Part shown: positions 10,184 through 21,035 of the stretch, piece by piece
Position numbering within the stretch: position 1 is the stretch's first letter
Layout: each line of letters starts with the position of its first letter
NCBI GenBank assembly: GCA_026545765.1
Contig: CM048843.1
Coordinates: forward strand, 16,273,200-16,337,199
Direction of reading: 5' to 3'
DNA from: Plantago major
Taxonomy: Eukaryota > Streptophyta > Magnoliopsida > Lamiales > Plantaginaceae
Length of the DNA stretch: 64,000 nucleotides
Made by a program: the position numbers and the translations under genes
The notes under the pieces: model-generated
The model's input: only the letters and a program-made list of their open reading frames with translations
What the model was told of the DNA's origin: nothing
Databases searched by the model: none

Positions 10184-11847
10184 AATTCAACAATTAACCT
10201 GCGTCTCAATTTATTAGATTTATAACATGTAGCATTACGTATTTAGTTGCATTACAATTACATTCTTAATTAGGATACGTTAACAATTTGTAATGAATTA
10301 CATGCATTTTACGATTACAATTCAATTTTGTAGTAGTTAAACTTCCATATATATATATATATATATATATCTATTAACATTATAAATTGTAGATGAAAAT
10401 ATTAGAAATTGTTTTTATGTTAATACTCCAAAATTATATTAAAATCACCAAAATCACCAAATTGTCTCCAAACACACAATTAAATCTTCATAATCCTAGT
10501 ACGTATACGAAAATAGCTAAGTAAATACCCTACATACTTACAATCATACTAGCATCATACTAACAATCCAATTTCACAATAAATATATCAATTGCACATC
10601 TCAAAGCTAACCCAATACGTAATAAAAGCTAAATTATCTACTACATACTTACTATAAACATACAATTGCTCAAACTAGTAGAAATTAACAAAATTCCCAA
10701 ATTTAAAAAAGTAAGGGTTTTAGCCAAAATACCTTCAATTCCGGAGAAAATAGCGGATGAAAGTTGAAATTGATGGACAACCCGAGCTCCTTGTCCCACG
10801 AGCTTCGAAATGAGTACAAGATTGGCGGAATGGTGGATTATTGGCCAGAATCGGAAGTGGGCGGAAATGGATTCGAAGAAGGAAGGAGAAGAAGCATAAT
10901 GAAAATGGAGGAGAAGAAGGGAAGTGCCCATGTTTTTCTGTGAGGTTTAGGGACGGATAGCCTATTCCTCGCTATTTAGCGACGGACTATCCATCTCTGA
11001 CCCCCTTTTTTTTAATTTTAATATTTTTTTTGGTAGTCGGCTGTTTTAGGGACGAATATTTTTATCAGTCCCTCAAATCCGACTTCGAACTAAGTCCTAG
11101 ATTAGGATTAGGCCTATCCTCCTAATCCTCTCTATATATCCGCATATCGTCCCTAATTATCCGTCTCTAAATCCGTCTTTAAAACCTGTTTTTCTTGTAG
11201 TGGGAAATCCTTCCATGGGACACCTTGATAGTATCTCTCATGAGGGTTTTTCCGCCGATTCTCGGTCTCGATAGTTCTTTGGGACATTTTCGGTCGAGTT
11301 TTCATTATTCGTTTGACGCTTTACGTAGTGTTGTTTGATACTTTGATCGGCTTAGTTGTTGAGTCTTTGAATAGTGATTATGCGATTTGTTTAATGTATT
11401 GATTGATGTTACGTGTGAATTTTGATCGCTTACGGTGGTTTTGGTGGAAAAGCGTTTGGCCTCGATAGTCATTTGGGGACATTTCTAGAGTCGCATATTT
11501 ATGATAAATATCTTCATATGTTGAATTTGTAGAAGAGCAAGAAAGAAGACAAGAAGAAGAAAAGAAAAGAAGAGAAGATGAAGAGAATGTAAAAGAAAAG
11601 AGAAGAAGATGAAGATGGAGAAGATGAAGTTTTTATTTCTTCTCACATTTTCAAAGAAATGTTTTATTCATTTTTTCTATTTATCAATTTTACATGAAAT
11701 GTTTTATTCGGGGGTAAATGGGACATTCTACACAAAGTAACACTTTGGCTGAAAAATGAACCTCAATGTAAATTTTGAAACGATAGAGACCCAAATGATC
11801 AAGGAGCATCTAAAAAGGTTATTGGGCGTAAAATTCCCATAAATTAA

Positions 11848-12221
11848 TGGTATTATATAATCAAAAACTTTGGCGCCTCACGCGTGAGAGGCTAATTAGT
11901 TGAATTGGTGCGTACACGCTAGAGACATAGTAGTGGTTAGGAAATAAAATGAATAATGTGAAATGTAGTTGAATCTGGGATTAGTGAAATTTAGGGCTCA
12001 CATCAAATCAGTTATGATTCAAGGGCGACTGAGATTCAATCTGGCAGATTGGAGGCAAAGCTAGTTGCTCTGTTTTCTGGGGAGCAACGGTTCCAGCTCA
12101 ATCATCCAATTCGTTTCTGTTTCAGCTGGATTGTATAAATTGATTTGTTCCAGTCATTATACACAATTTCGATTATAGTTATCATGTTTCAATTCCACAA
12201 AAACAATTACCGGTCTTCTTC
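11848..12221. other. Intergenic, nothing recognised
   Basis: This lies between the Pack-MULE target duplication and the hAT MITE. No coding potential, RNA gene or repeat could be supported here. Confidence 0.5.
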
Positions 12222-12229
12222 AATTCAAC

Positions 12230-12762
12230 TAGGGGTGTGCAAACAATCCGCCCGACCGACCCGTCCGCACAAACCGCCCGCATCTCACCCGCACCCGCCG
12301 ATTATTATTTTTTTAAAAATTATGCGGGTTAAATTTTTTATAACCCGCCAACTGGTGGGTGGGTGAATTGGTTAAGTAAACCGCAACCCACCCACCATAT
12401 TATTTACATAACAAAAAATGTATATATATTAAATAAATTAATTGTCATTTGAATGAATATATAGAAATATATAATAGATTAATAAAAGTAAAGCTAGGGT
12501 TATTTCATGTATAAACTAAGAGACTACATAAGTGAAAATGGTACTTCATCATTTTACTTGTTTTCAAAATATTTTGTTAATTTGATGGATATGTTGATGT
12601 AGTAATCTACCCGCCAACCCACCTGCCATTGTTATCACCCGAATCGTCGAGGGTTGAAAAATTATTCTACCCGCCGTGGGTCGGACAAATAATCACCCGC
12701 CATAGGTGGGTTGGTTTAATTTTTTGTAAATACCTGCTAATACCCGTCCGCGCTCACCCCTA
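12230..12762. mobile_element. hAT-type MITE
   Basis: The 8-bp duplication AATTCAAC (12222-12229 and 12763-12770) flanks a 533-bp unit starting TAGGGGTGTGC and ending GCGCTCACCCCTA. The ends form an inverted repeat TAGGGGTG. An 8-bp duplication with such ends is diagnostic of the hAT superfamily. The subterminal parts are rich in CCCGCC and CCCACC words and the middle is AT-rich. There is no transposase, so it is a non-autonomous element. Short frames that read through it have no similarity to known proteins. Confidence 0.9.
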
Positions 12763-12770
12763 AATTCAAC

Positions 12771-14057
12771 ATAGAAGAGGAGTTAGTTCTTAAGCTTAGA
12801 TTGATGAAATCTGCAAATTTCTGTTTGTAAGATTCATTGTATGATCTTGTAAAGCTTGCGTGATCAATAACATCTCTAATATTACTCCCGTGGATTGAGA
12901 TTGTAGTTTAATTGTTCTTAGTTTGGATTTATCGTTTATAGTTGATAGATTGCGATTGATTTGGGGAAGTTTACGCAACAAATAAAGTATGTGAGATAGA
13001 TTTTTCATATTTAAGGGATGAAAAGTTAAAATTAGTACTCGTACGTATTAAAATGGAACGCCAAAAGTTGAAATTGGGATGGGGAATATATGTACGTATT
13101 CTCTCTAATTCACACCTGATCATAACATCACGTTTCATTCATCCGCCTTCCACTCAGCAATCTTCCATCTTCCGTCTGCCAACAATCTCTCTCCATCCTG
13201 TTTCTTCTTCATCCTCCTTCCACTCAACAGAGAAATCATTGTGAATTTCTACAGCAGCTCCTCTGTTTCATTCTTATTTAATTAATGCCTTGACAGGGGA
13301 ATTGCGCAATCGATTGGATGGTAGAGCACGGGAGGAGTATGAAGACGGAAGTCTATGTTCGATTCCGACCTCCGCCGTTGCACAACAATCTATTACTAAT
13401 ACTAAGCAAATATTTGAAAGTAGTTATTAGTCCCATAACTCCATAAGTAGTTTCTCCACGGCTTCTTTAATTTTAGGCTATATAAAAGTATACAAATATT
13501 ACTATTTATAGGAATAATAGCATATATTCAAATTTTGTAATTTCGTTTGTGGTTTTTTTAGTTTTTTTTATATATTTTTCAGATAACTTTATAAACAGTA
13601 ATGAGAAAATAATATGTTTTATCAGCTTTTTAAATTCATGAAATTTTTATATGATTAGATGGTGTAATGATCCTTTTCTATGATATGAATTTAAAATTTA
13701 AAATGGTAAGAATGTTACGCGGGAATCTGCGTGTTATACTAGTAAGTTAATAAATACACATTTTTCACGTTTCAGAAAACTTGCTTGAATTTCAAAACGG
13801 GGCGGGAGGAGGAGATAGTTTTCCGTTAATATGGGTTAGTTTAATTAGACAACCAACTTTTGTGACATGCATGTATTGTTCACTTCACGAGAATTGAGCA
13901 AATAAAAAGCCCAAATTCACGCTTAACACGCAATATTTATGACCAAAAGAAGAGCCATACTTCCTCAACAAACTGAACCATCAATCATCCATTAATACCA
14001 ACAGCAGCAAGATGATGATGAAGAAGAAGAAGAAGCAACCTGAATCAAACTGCTGCA
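12771..14057. other. Intergenic and KCS 5' flank
   Basis: Contains a tRNA-like SINE head (listed separately) and otherwise AT-rich sequence. The last 170 bases before the KCS start contain AATAAAAAGCC (about 13900) and a purine-rich leader of AAG and ATG words just before the start codon. This is a plausible promoter and 5' UTR, but the TATA assignment is weak. Confidence 0.4.
13298..13400 (+). repeat. tRNA-derived SINE head
   Basis: TTGCGCAATCGATTGGA (about 13302-13318) resembles box A of plant SINEs, and GTTCGATTCC (13357-13366) matches RNA polymerase III box B. The roughly 40-base spacing is tRNA-like. The acceptor and T arms do not pair properly, so it is not a functional tRNA gene. The 3' end and any target duplication could not be set. 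Confidence 0.5.
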
Positions 14058-15416
14058 ATGGCGGTCGCATCAGAAGCGTCTTCCCTTTTCGAATACACCA
14101 ATTTTTCCTCAACCAATCTTCATCTCATAGCAGCCACATCCCTTCTTTTGACTGTTTACTACTTATTCTCTAAATCCCGTTCCATTTACCTCGTTGACTT
14201 CTCTTGTTATCTCCCACCTGCTTCGCTCCGTGCCTCAACAGGTGCTTTTCTCGAACATTTTGAAATATGCTTGCGTCATGACAAAGAAACCATAGATTTC
14301 ACAATGAAGGTGTCTGAGAGGTCAGGCATTGGTTCGGAAGCCTGCTTACCTCATTCGCTCCATGAAATTCCACCTGACAAGTCTATAACTGCCTCCAAGG
14401 CTGAAGTAGAAGCCATTCTGTTCACAGCAGTAAAAGATCTGTCGAGCAAACATAACATAAATCCTAAACACATCGATGTACTCGTATCGAATTGCAGCAT
14501 CTTCTGCCCCACGCCTTCTATTACTGCCATGATCATAAACAAGTTTGGGTTCAGGAGCAATGTCAAAGCCGTGAGTCTCAGCGGAATGGGATGCAGTGCG
14601 GGACTCGTGGCGATCGGTTTAGCGAAGGATTTGTTGAAAGTGAGTGGAAATTCACTTGCCCTGGTTGTGAGCATGGAAGCCGTGACTCCGAGTGGGTACG
14701 AAGGTAAGGTGAAATCCATGCTTTTGGCCAACACGTTGTTCCGAATGGGAGGTGTTGCAGTTCTGTTATCAAACAGGAAGCAGGACAGAGCAAGATCAAA
14801 GTACATGCTTCAGAATTTGTTACGAACACACATGGGAGCAGATGACGAATCCTATAATTCTGTTTACCAGCTAACAGATGAGAACGGTCAGAAAGGCGTT
14901 GCTTTATCAAGAGCCCTTCTCAAAGTTGCAGGAAAGACGCTGAAGACGAATATAACAGAGCTAGGTCCTTCTGTTTTACCCTTGTCAGAACAGATCAAGT
15001 ATGGATGGTCTGCCTTTAAAGTTTGGACTGGAAGAGCTCAACAGAAAGACATGTACGTGCCAAACTTTAAGAAGGCATTTCAGCATTTCTGCATACATGC
15101 TGGTGGGAAGGCTGTTATTGATGCTGTGGAGGAGAGTCTAGGGTTGAGTAAAGAAGATGGAGAAGCATCTAGGATGACTCTGCATAGGTTTGGTAACACT
15201 TCATCATCTTCTATTTGGTATGAGCTGAGCTATTTGGAAGCTAAAGGAAGGGTTAAGAAGGGAGATAAGGTGTGGCAAATCGGGTTTGGCAGTGGATTTA
15301 AGTGCAACAGCGCAGTTTGGGAATGCATTTCCGAACTTGATCCAAAGGAGAGGAGCGCATGGTCTGATAAAATACATTTATACCCTATTCAAATCCCAGA
15401 AGTTGCTGACCACTAG
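14058..15416 (+). CDS. 3-ketoacyl-CoA synthase (KCS)
   Basis: A single exon of 452 aa. KCS is the condensing enzyme of the ER fatty acid elongase. It joins malonyl-CoA to a long-chain acyl-CoA in the first step of very-long-chain fatty acid synthesis for waxes, cutin-associated lipids and sphingolipids. One N-terminal membrane segment is likely (about residues 21-38). The FAE1/type III polyketide synthase domain follows, then the KAS III C-terminal part. The catalytic residues are present: Cys179 in SGMGCSAGL, His376 in TLHRFGNTSSSS and Asn417 in GSGFKCNSAVW. The NTLFRMGG and FCIHAGGKAV blocks are also intact. Lack of introns is usual for the family. Wording such as VTPSGYEGKVKSMLLANTLF places it nearest the KCS3/KCS12/KCS19 group by recall; the exact subgroup is unsure. 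It looks fully functional. Confidence 0.95.
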   Translation: MAVASEASSLFEYTNFSSTNLHLIAATSLLLTVYYLFSKSRSIYLVDFSCYLPPASLRASTGAFLEHFEICLRHDKETIDFTMKVSERSGIGSEACLPHSLHEIPPDKSITASKAEVEAILFTAVKDLSSKHNINPKHIDVLVSNCSIFCPTPSITAMIINKFGFRSNVKAVSLSGMGCSAGLVAIGLAKDLLKVSGNSLALVVSMEAVTPSGYEGKVKSMLLANTLFRMGGVAVLLSNRKQDRARSKYMLQNLLRTHMGADDESYNSVYQLTDENGQKGVALSRALLKVAGKTLKTNITELGPSVLPLSEQIKYGWSAFKVWTGRAQQKDMYVPNFKKAFQHFCIHAGGKAVIDAVEESLGLSKEDGEASRMTLHRFGNTSSSSIWYELSYLEAKGRVKKGDKVWQIGFGSGFKCNSAVWECISELDPKERSAWSDKIHLYPIQIPEVADH

Positions 15417-15893
15417 TGCAGGCAGTGAAACATGTTCTGTTTTTCTTTAAATAAAAGTGAATTATGCATACATCTGACGTGTAATATCACAACCTTCTCA
15501 ACAAAGTACACTGTAAATCTGTAATGCAATATCAAAACATATTCCTTTTCATCATTGTAAGGGTTAATACTGAAGTAATGAAGTTGATGTCAACTTGCGA
15601 AGTAGGAGGTAAGATTGAAAACGCAGACAAGAAAGAATAGCAATCTGCCAGCACAAAATGCTGGAAGCAGCATAAAATATGCAACACCTCATCACGGAAA
15701 GAGTGAAGTGAACTATCTACAAATCATTAACTACTAATCTGGAATGCAGCAGAGTACAACTCTAAAAAAGCTCACAAGCTGGGTGCTGGGATGCACAGTA
15801 CAGAAAGTAGAATGCTTACTATTATGTGAATGATACTACAGGCATTAACACTAGTGCACAACAATGAAAAGCACACCTGGCGATTGTAATTTG
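15417..15893. other. Convergent 3' regions of KCS and ARGLU1-like genes
   Basis: The two genes point at each other, 477 bases apart. AATAAAAG at about 15450 is a plausible KCS poly(A) signal. The remainder probably holds the 3' UTRs of both genes. No further gene is seen. Confidence 0.5.
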
Positions 15894-18800
15894 TCATTTA
15901 AAACCTAGCGCAAATGACACTTTAGGGCGGGATTTATTCTTGCCTAATAACTTGAGCTGCTTTGCACGTTCCTCTTCCTCTTCCTGTTTTTTTATACGTA
16001 AAGCCTCTTCTCTCTGCCTTTGAAGCTCCTCGAGTTGTCTATATCGCTCTTCTTCCTGTCTTTCCCGTTCTAAAGCTTCTCTTCTTTGAGCTTCTTCCAG
16101 CTTCCTCTTGTTCTCTTCCATCAGTCTATCCAGCTCTTCCTTCTCCCTTCGCGCTTGTTCCTGCACATATGTATAACAAATTAGTTTGAAGCACGTCTAA
16201 GAGGAAGTCCGCTTTACTTGCAAGTGCTAACTCCTGAAAAAAGCCCGTTAAGAGGAAGGCTTCCTCAAGTCACAGTAACAGTTAACAATCATCTAAGCAA
16301 GTATTTTTTTCTTGCATTTAACATTAATAAGAATCAGTCCTTTAGTCCAAAGTAGACAGCAAGCAGAGCAAATCATTCTATGAAGTTGCACTTAACAATA
16401 AAGGTATATCCAAACAATTCTCTATCAGATTAATAAATAATAATGATGCCTATATTTGATACAAAATAGCCATTGAAAGTGAAACATGATTCACATGACT
16501 ATCCCCACCGTGTGAGTGACCAACTCGTAATGGAAAAAAGAAACACAAAAAAGAAACTGAAAATATATGGCAATCCTAGTCAGCAAGACACTTGCCTCTT
16601 TCTGACGGGCCTCTATAAGAGCTGCTTCCTTTTCTTTTTGAAGTTGAGCTGCAACCTCAGCAACAAGTTTCTGCCTACCTTCTTCTAATCGTTTCTCAAT
16701 TTCACTCTTCATCACCTCAGAATTCAAACTCTCCTGAACTCTCTTCTGAATTGCTTCTGATACTCTCTTTGCAGTTTCTTCTTCTATTAGCTTCAATTCT
16801 GCCGCCTCTTGGCGCCTGACATAACCGTAGTTACCGTACAACTTGTCAAACAGATAAATAGCAAAAAACCTCCATCATGGGACAATTCTCCTGAGGTTAA
16901 TAAAAAAACATATGTTGCGAATATTTACACCCGGCAACAAAAATATTTTACTACTTTTAAGTACATACAATAAAATACGAATTACCATAAATGTTGCTAT
17001 CATATTTCATAGCTCGAAATTAATTACAAACTGACCTCCAGACCAAGAAGAACCGAAACACATGCTTATGCTTTAAAGCATACCTCAGTCTATTCTCGGT
17101 CCAAAATATTTCAGTTTCAAATCTGGTGAACAGTAGATTAACGAGGCACCCAAATGGATCATCAAAATAAACAATACCAGAAACTTCTTCACTATATCCT
17201 GTGGAAAAGAGTGTCAAGTATAATGCAGAAAGTTCTTATGCTAATTAGTGCAATTGCTACCACTTGAAGCAGAACTGAAATAAAGAGAACAGTGATGCTA
17301 TTGATTCCATTAGTAATACTTTTCTTGGATTATATCTTTATGTGGACTCCAAGTTAAGTAATATTCAGTGAATGGTTGATAAAAGGCAAGGATTATTGAA
17401 TAGCAATACAGAGGAGCTTCAAATTAATTGGATTCAACTGTGTAAAGGTCCTGCAAAATGCAACAGGCAATCTGAACTGTGTTTCTCTTGGGGAATAAAC
17501 AAAATGAGCTCCTAAGCTAATAACTTGTGGAAGGATATATTACCCAAAAGTAATAACCTCCTAAACCCAATGTCAAAGAAGTAGGTCACATCATCACAAA
17601 TTCAAATGAAATGGAAATCCTGAAGTAGAAGTCTCAAACGATGGTATAAATGCCAAAATCAACATAATGAAGGTAAACCTTTGGAACAAGATAAAAATTG
17701 CACAAGGCCAGTCTATCATACTAAGTAAAGTAAAATAAAATATAAGCATACAATGGGAGATGCATCGTATAAAATTGCACAGGGCATTGATATTATACCT
17801 TTTCTTTTCCACTTCATCGTATCTTAATTTTTCACTTGCATCTTTCATCTTTTTTATACCAGCGCTTGCAATGGGAGATGCATGTATGGGTGATGATGAG
17901 GGACTCCTTTTTCTTGATCTTTTGGTTCGCTTCGGTGAAGGAGAGTGCTTTTTACGATGTTTAGGCGTCGGGGAGCGACTTTTGTTCCTTCGAGTGGATA
18001 TTGAACGACTTCGTCTTCTGTAGAAGACAATAAAGTAGTTTAGCTTCAAATGGAAACTTTGGCCACTATTACGATGACATACTTGCATTGTCCTGGCCCA
18101 CAACCATCAAAAACTGGAAGCATGTACAATTACCTCATATTGCAAAGAATAAACTTTGTGCTCCATCTTTTTACCATAAGAAACTGCTAATATCACAATC
18201 GAGCAGCAAAATGACACTCATCGGCACCGATGACCTGCTGACTCCCCAGTATAGGGAAGCCATTGTTTCTTTCCTAAACTTCTCAACTCGGAAGATGTGG
18301 ACTATTGCATTGATGCTATACTTAAAGAACTATGCCTCACCGATACTTGATAACTAGAATATTTTGAATCAAGCAGAACAATTTACAACTTTAGTAGCTG
18401 TTTTATCAAAACCAACAACACAATAGCGAGATTCAAGACAGTCAGCAACTGAATAATCATAAGCATGCAGAGGTATCAGGGAGCTGTTTGAAAGTGAAAG
18501 CTCTCACAGGCAGCAACAATGGCATTAGGACACCAAACTTACAGAATCCAATAAGCATCACTGCTAGCATCTAAAACAAACAAAATCAATTAGATGAGCA
18601 ATTGTCACATGAAACACGACAGTTCAGATCATGATCATCCAGAAAGACAAATGTGGTCTGTGATCAAATAGTTACTCCAGAGAGTTACACAACCAGCGCC
18701 CAAGAATACATTTTAAACAGAGAAGTCATCACTGACAATTGAAAGCAATGCGAATGGCATGAAACACACTAATATAAACTCACTTTCAGTTGCACAATAA

Positions 18801-19236
18801 ACCGTTGAAAAAACAAACCGGTTAGTAAGATAAACATTTTTCTCGTGATAAAACTACGAAAAACTCAATCAACGCCCTTCACTTGAAAACAAGTCCACAT
18901 GCGGTGCACACTTCACAAATTCCAGCTCCCAGACTTTCTATAGACGGAAGCTATGATCAATATGCCAACCTCAAACTAAAATTGCACTCATCTTCAGAGA
19001 CGAAATGTAAGTTCTCATCAACAATTTAACCGGAAACAGCTGTAATATCGAACCTATATGCTAGATTTTGCCTAATTAACGAGAAAGTGTTAAGCAAAAT
19101 GGTATCACCTGCTAAGAGAATAAGGAGAGCGGCTTCTATCTCTCCGGCTTCGACGGCCGTACCTCACCGGCGACGGAGAACGCGAGTACCTCCTCCGGTA
19201 CGGCGGCGAGCGAGAAACTTCTCTGTCTCTAACCAT
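15894..19236 (-). CDS. ARGLU1-like arginine/glutamate-rich protein
   Basis: Four exons (19236-19109, 18017-17799, 16815-16596, 16160-15894) give 277 aa in one frame. Residues 1 to about 95 are an RS-type domain: MVRDREVSRSPPYRRRYSR, then many RSRSP, SPTPKHRKK and KRSRKRSPSSS words. From about 110 to 260 it is a long charged coiled coil (ELKLIEEETAKRV, EKRLEEGRQKLVAEVAAQL, EELDRLMEENKRKLEEAQ). It ends LLGKNKSRPKVSFALGFK, the hallmark of the ARGLU1 family. Human ARGLU1 modulates splicing and Mediator-dependent transcription in the nucleus; the plant homologue (Arabidopsis At1g10890 by recall) is little studied. Intron 3 uses a GC donor (AAAGAG|GCAAGT) and an ordinary CAG acceptor. All other borders are GT-AG. 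The exons are intact. Confidence 0.92.
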
Positions 19237-19830
19237 GTCTATACCTTCAACCTTAATCCCTAACAAGTAACAAAATCAAACCACGATTTCACCTAAAACT
19301 CAGCTGCCATCAAATTACAGCAAGGGTTATCAATTACTCAATGTTCCAATTGTTCGATTACATTCATACAATTGGACAATGATCCGTTAGAAAAAAACAG
19401 GATTGGAGTTGAAACCCTAATGGAGTTCATAAATGGTAGAGAGAGAAAGTATGATAAGTTGACGTCAGTGCGTCTCTGAGCATGAGGTTGTGGTACGTTT
19501 GCGTAGTGATATCAATTGACGGTGCGTGTTAACGTGGAAACCGTATTTACTAAACGCGTAACAATTTTCTAACATTTTGCAATTGTCACCAAAATTATAG
19601 TAAATTATAAAACAACCCACTAACTTCAAAATAATACAATTTTATCTAAAAACATTTTAAATTTTGCATTTGAACTACCTTACATACACTTCCTCCTTTA
19701 ATATTCAAACGAACACAATCGATGAACACGAAGGAGCATTCAAAGAATCATCAAGGTTAGTTCTTTTACATTTCGTCATTAATTTGAAAGTCACGAGCTC
19801 AAGAATGGGTTAAATTGGTCGGATTCGCAG
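19237..19830. promoter_or_regulatory. ARGLU1-like 5' flank
   Basis: Upstream of the ARGLU1-like ATG, on the minus strand. The first 200 bases probably hold the 5' UTR and core promoter, although no clear TATA box was seen. Beyond about 19560 the sequence turns AT-rich and may belong to the neighbouring transposon region. Coding capacity is not evident. Confidence 0.35.
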
Positions 19831-19839
19831 CAACTCCGG

Positions 19840-20200
19840 TGACGGGGCAGCTGCTAATCCGGCAAAGCTCTGATCGGAAGCCTTGAAGCTCCGATCGGAG
19901 CTTGTGATTCTGCTCCGATCTGGAGCTTGGCTGCTCAAAGATCCAGATCAGAGCTTCAAGCACCAGACCGGAGCTTCATAAGCTCCGATCGGAGCTTGGC
20001 TCTCGTTAGATCGGGATCTGACGAGAACCAGGTTCTCGTCATATCCGGTTCTGACGAGAACCCGGTTCTGGTCAGATCCGAATCTGACTAGAACCGGGTT
20101 CTCGTCAGATCCGGTTCTGGTTAGAATCGGTTCATGCAGAACCGGTGATTAAGAGAATCTGGTTCATTCCAGAACCGGTTTTTAGCATTTTTTTTTGTTT
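19840..20200. repeat. Palindrome-rich repeat block
   Basis: Two perfect 18-base palindromes, AAGCTCCGATCGGAGCTT, lie at 19886-19903 and 19980-19997, with degraded copies between them. They are followed by repeated AGAACCGGGTTCTCGTCAGA and GGTTCTGACGAGAACC words in both orientations up to about 20200. The block lies just upstream of the plus-strand gene fragment at 20550. It is not coding and could be a transposon subterminal or leader repeat. Confidence 0.7.
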
Positions 20201-20549
20201 CTTTGGTTATTTCTGTTAACCAGATCCGGTTATGACGATAACCGGTCCGGTTTAACACTTTTTTTTCTTGCTTTTTCTACTAATTGTTCTCCATTATATG
20301 GTCTAAATTTTGCCTAATGTTTCACGAACATGTTGTAATTATTCTATTTATATCATAATGTTTTATTATGCATGTTATAATTATTGTAAATTATTCTAGC
20401 AAGTTTTATTATATTTGTGACCTAATTTTGTGTTATACATGTATAATAATTGTTGTTATGTAATTATGTGTATTTCTTCTCATATTTTGCATGTCGTTTT
20501 GGTTAGTACGGATTCTTTGTTGATTTATTTTGTTTATTGTTTAATGTAG

Positions 20550-20996
20550 ATGGATAAGGGTCGATCTGGAAAACAGAGAGTAGTAGTTGATAATTTCGGA
20601 CGTCTCCATGGTCGAATTGTTACCGGATCACGTCAGAAGCGAGCAGTAGATGACAGAGTGGCTGCTAGGGATGCTGATAACATGAATACGCTTCATCAGG
20701 GTGGGAACTCGGCATCCCACACTCATACTGCGACTCCTACTCGAACTTTGCTAACTTCTCCAGGTATTAATATTTCTAACATTATTTAGTCCAAATTTTG
20801 CCTAATAAAACTTAATGTTTATGCATTTTTGCCGAATTGTTGTGAATATGTATTGTAATAATTGTAGCAAGTTTTAGTGCTCGAAACCTTCGTTGATTTA
20901 TTTTGTGTATTACAAAGTCTTTGTTGACTTCTCCAGGCTTCAACTGTGATGATGATGATGATGATGATGAGGAGGAGGAGGAGGAGGAGGAGGAGG

Positions 20997-21035
<39 letters not shown>

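Larger units (their letters stand above)
7823..11202 (-). mobile_element. CACTA (En/Spm) transposon 1, internally deleted
   Basis: The left end is CACTACAAAAAAATTCGGG. The right end, inverted, is CACTACAAGAAAAACAGG. The 3-bp duplication GGA flanks it (7820-7822 and 11203-11205). Subterminal regions are dense in GGGACGGAT / ATCCGTCCC words, the usual transposase-binding repeats of this superfamily. Length is 3380 bp. Coding remnants run on the minus strand: a TNP2 N-terminal domain, then a Transposase_24-like gene. The catalytic middle of TNP2 is not seen, so the element is non-autonomous. It sits inside the captured LACS exon and is therefore younger than the Pack-MULE. Confidence 0.93.
7760..11292 (+). 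pseudogene. Captured long-chain acyl-CoA synthetase exon 1, split by CACTA
   Basis: From the ATG at 7760, 21 codons read MADNSKCFITEVEPSKPAKDG up to the CACTA element. After it (from 11206) the frame continues NPSMGHLDSISHEGF. From about 11250 the similarity moves by one base to FPPILGLDSS and a WDIF-like end near 11290, followed by a possible GT donor. Plant LACS proteins of the LACS4 type start with an EVE..K...DG.PS.GPVYRSI...DGFP..I.GLDSCWD.F pattern, and the fit in order and spacing is good. It keeps only the leader and first exon, has a one-base shift and is interrupted, so it cannot make an enzyme. A copy of its last 27 or so bases recurs at 11458-11485. The identity is by motif recall and is not certain. 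Confidence 0.6.
7439..11838. mobile_element. Pack-MULE (Mutator-like, non-autonomous) with nested CACTA
   Basis: The perfect 9-bp duplication ATAAATTAA (7430-7438 and 11839-11847) flanks a unit beginning GGGCGATTTACACC, whose right end, inverted, reads GGGAATTTTACGCC. The inverted ends share further blocks (CCTTTTTAGAT, TTTGGGTC, CGTTTCA, ATTTAC) over at least 80 bp and less clearly to about 140 bp. A 9-bp duplication with long inverted repeats is the Mutator signature. Removing the CACTA insertion and its 3-bp duplication leaves about 1.02 kb. The interior has no transposase but holds a leader, an ATG and coding-like sequence resembling the first exon of a long-chain acyl-CoA synthetase. That makes it a Pack-MULE. 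Confidence 0.85.

Noticed and set aside
12145-12366. 73-aa frame overlapping the left end of the hAT MITE
   Set aside because: It crosses the target duplication and consists of MITE sequence; no protein similarity.
13298-13400. Possible tRNA gene
   Set aside because: Box A and box B words are present but the acceptor and T stems do not pair; better explained as a SINE head.
14351-14910. Antisense and alternative frames within the KCS gene
   Set aside because: They are shadows of the conserved KCS coding sequence and show no domain of their own.
17594-18103. Longer frame around ARGLU1 exon 2
   Set aside because: The extra residues at both ends are intron read-through; the splice borders at 18017 and 17799 give the frame that joins the neighbouring exons.
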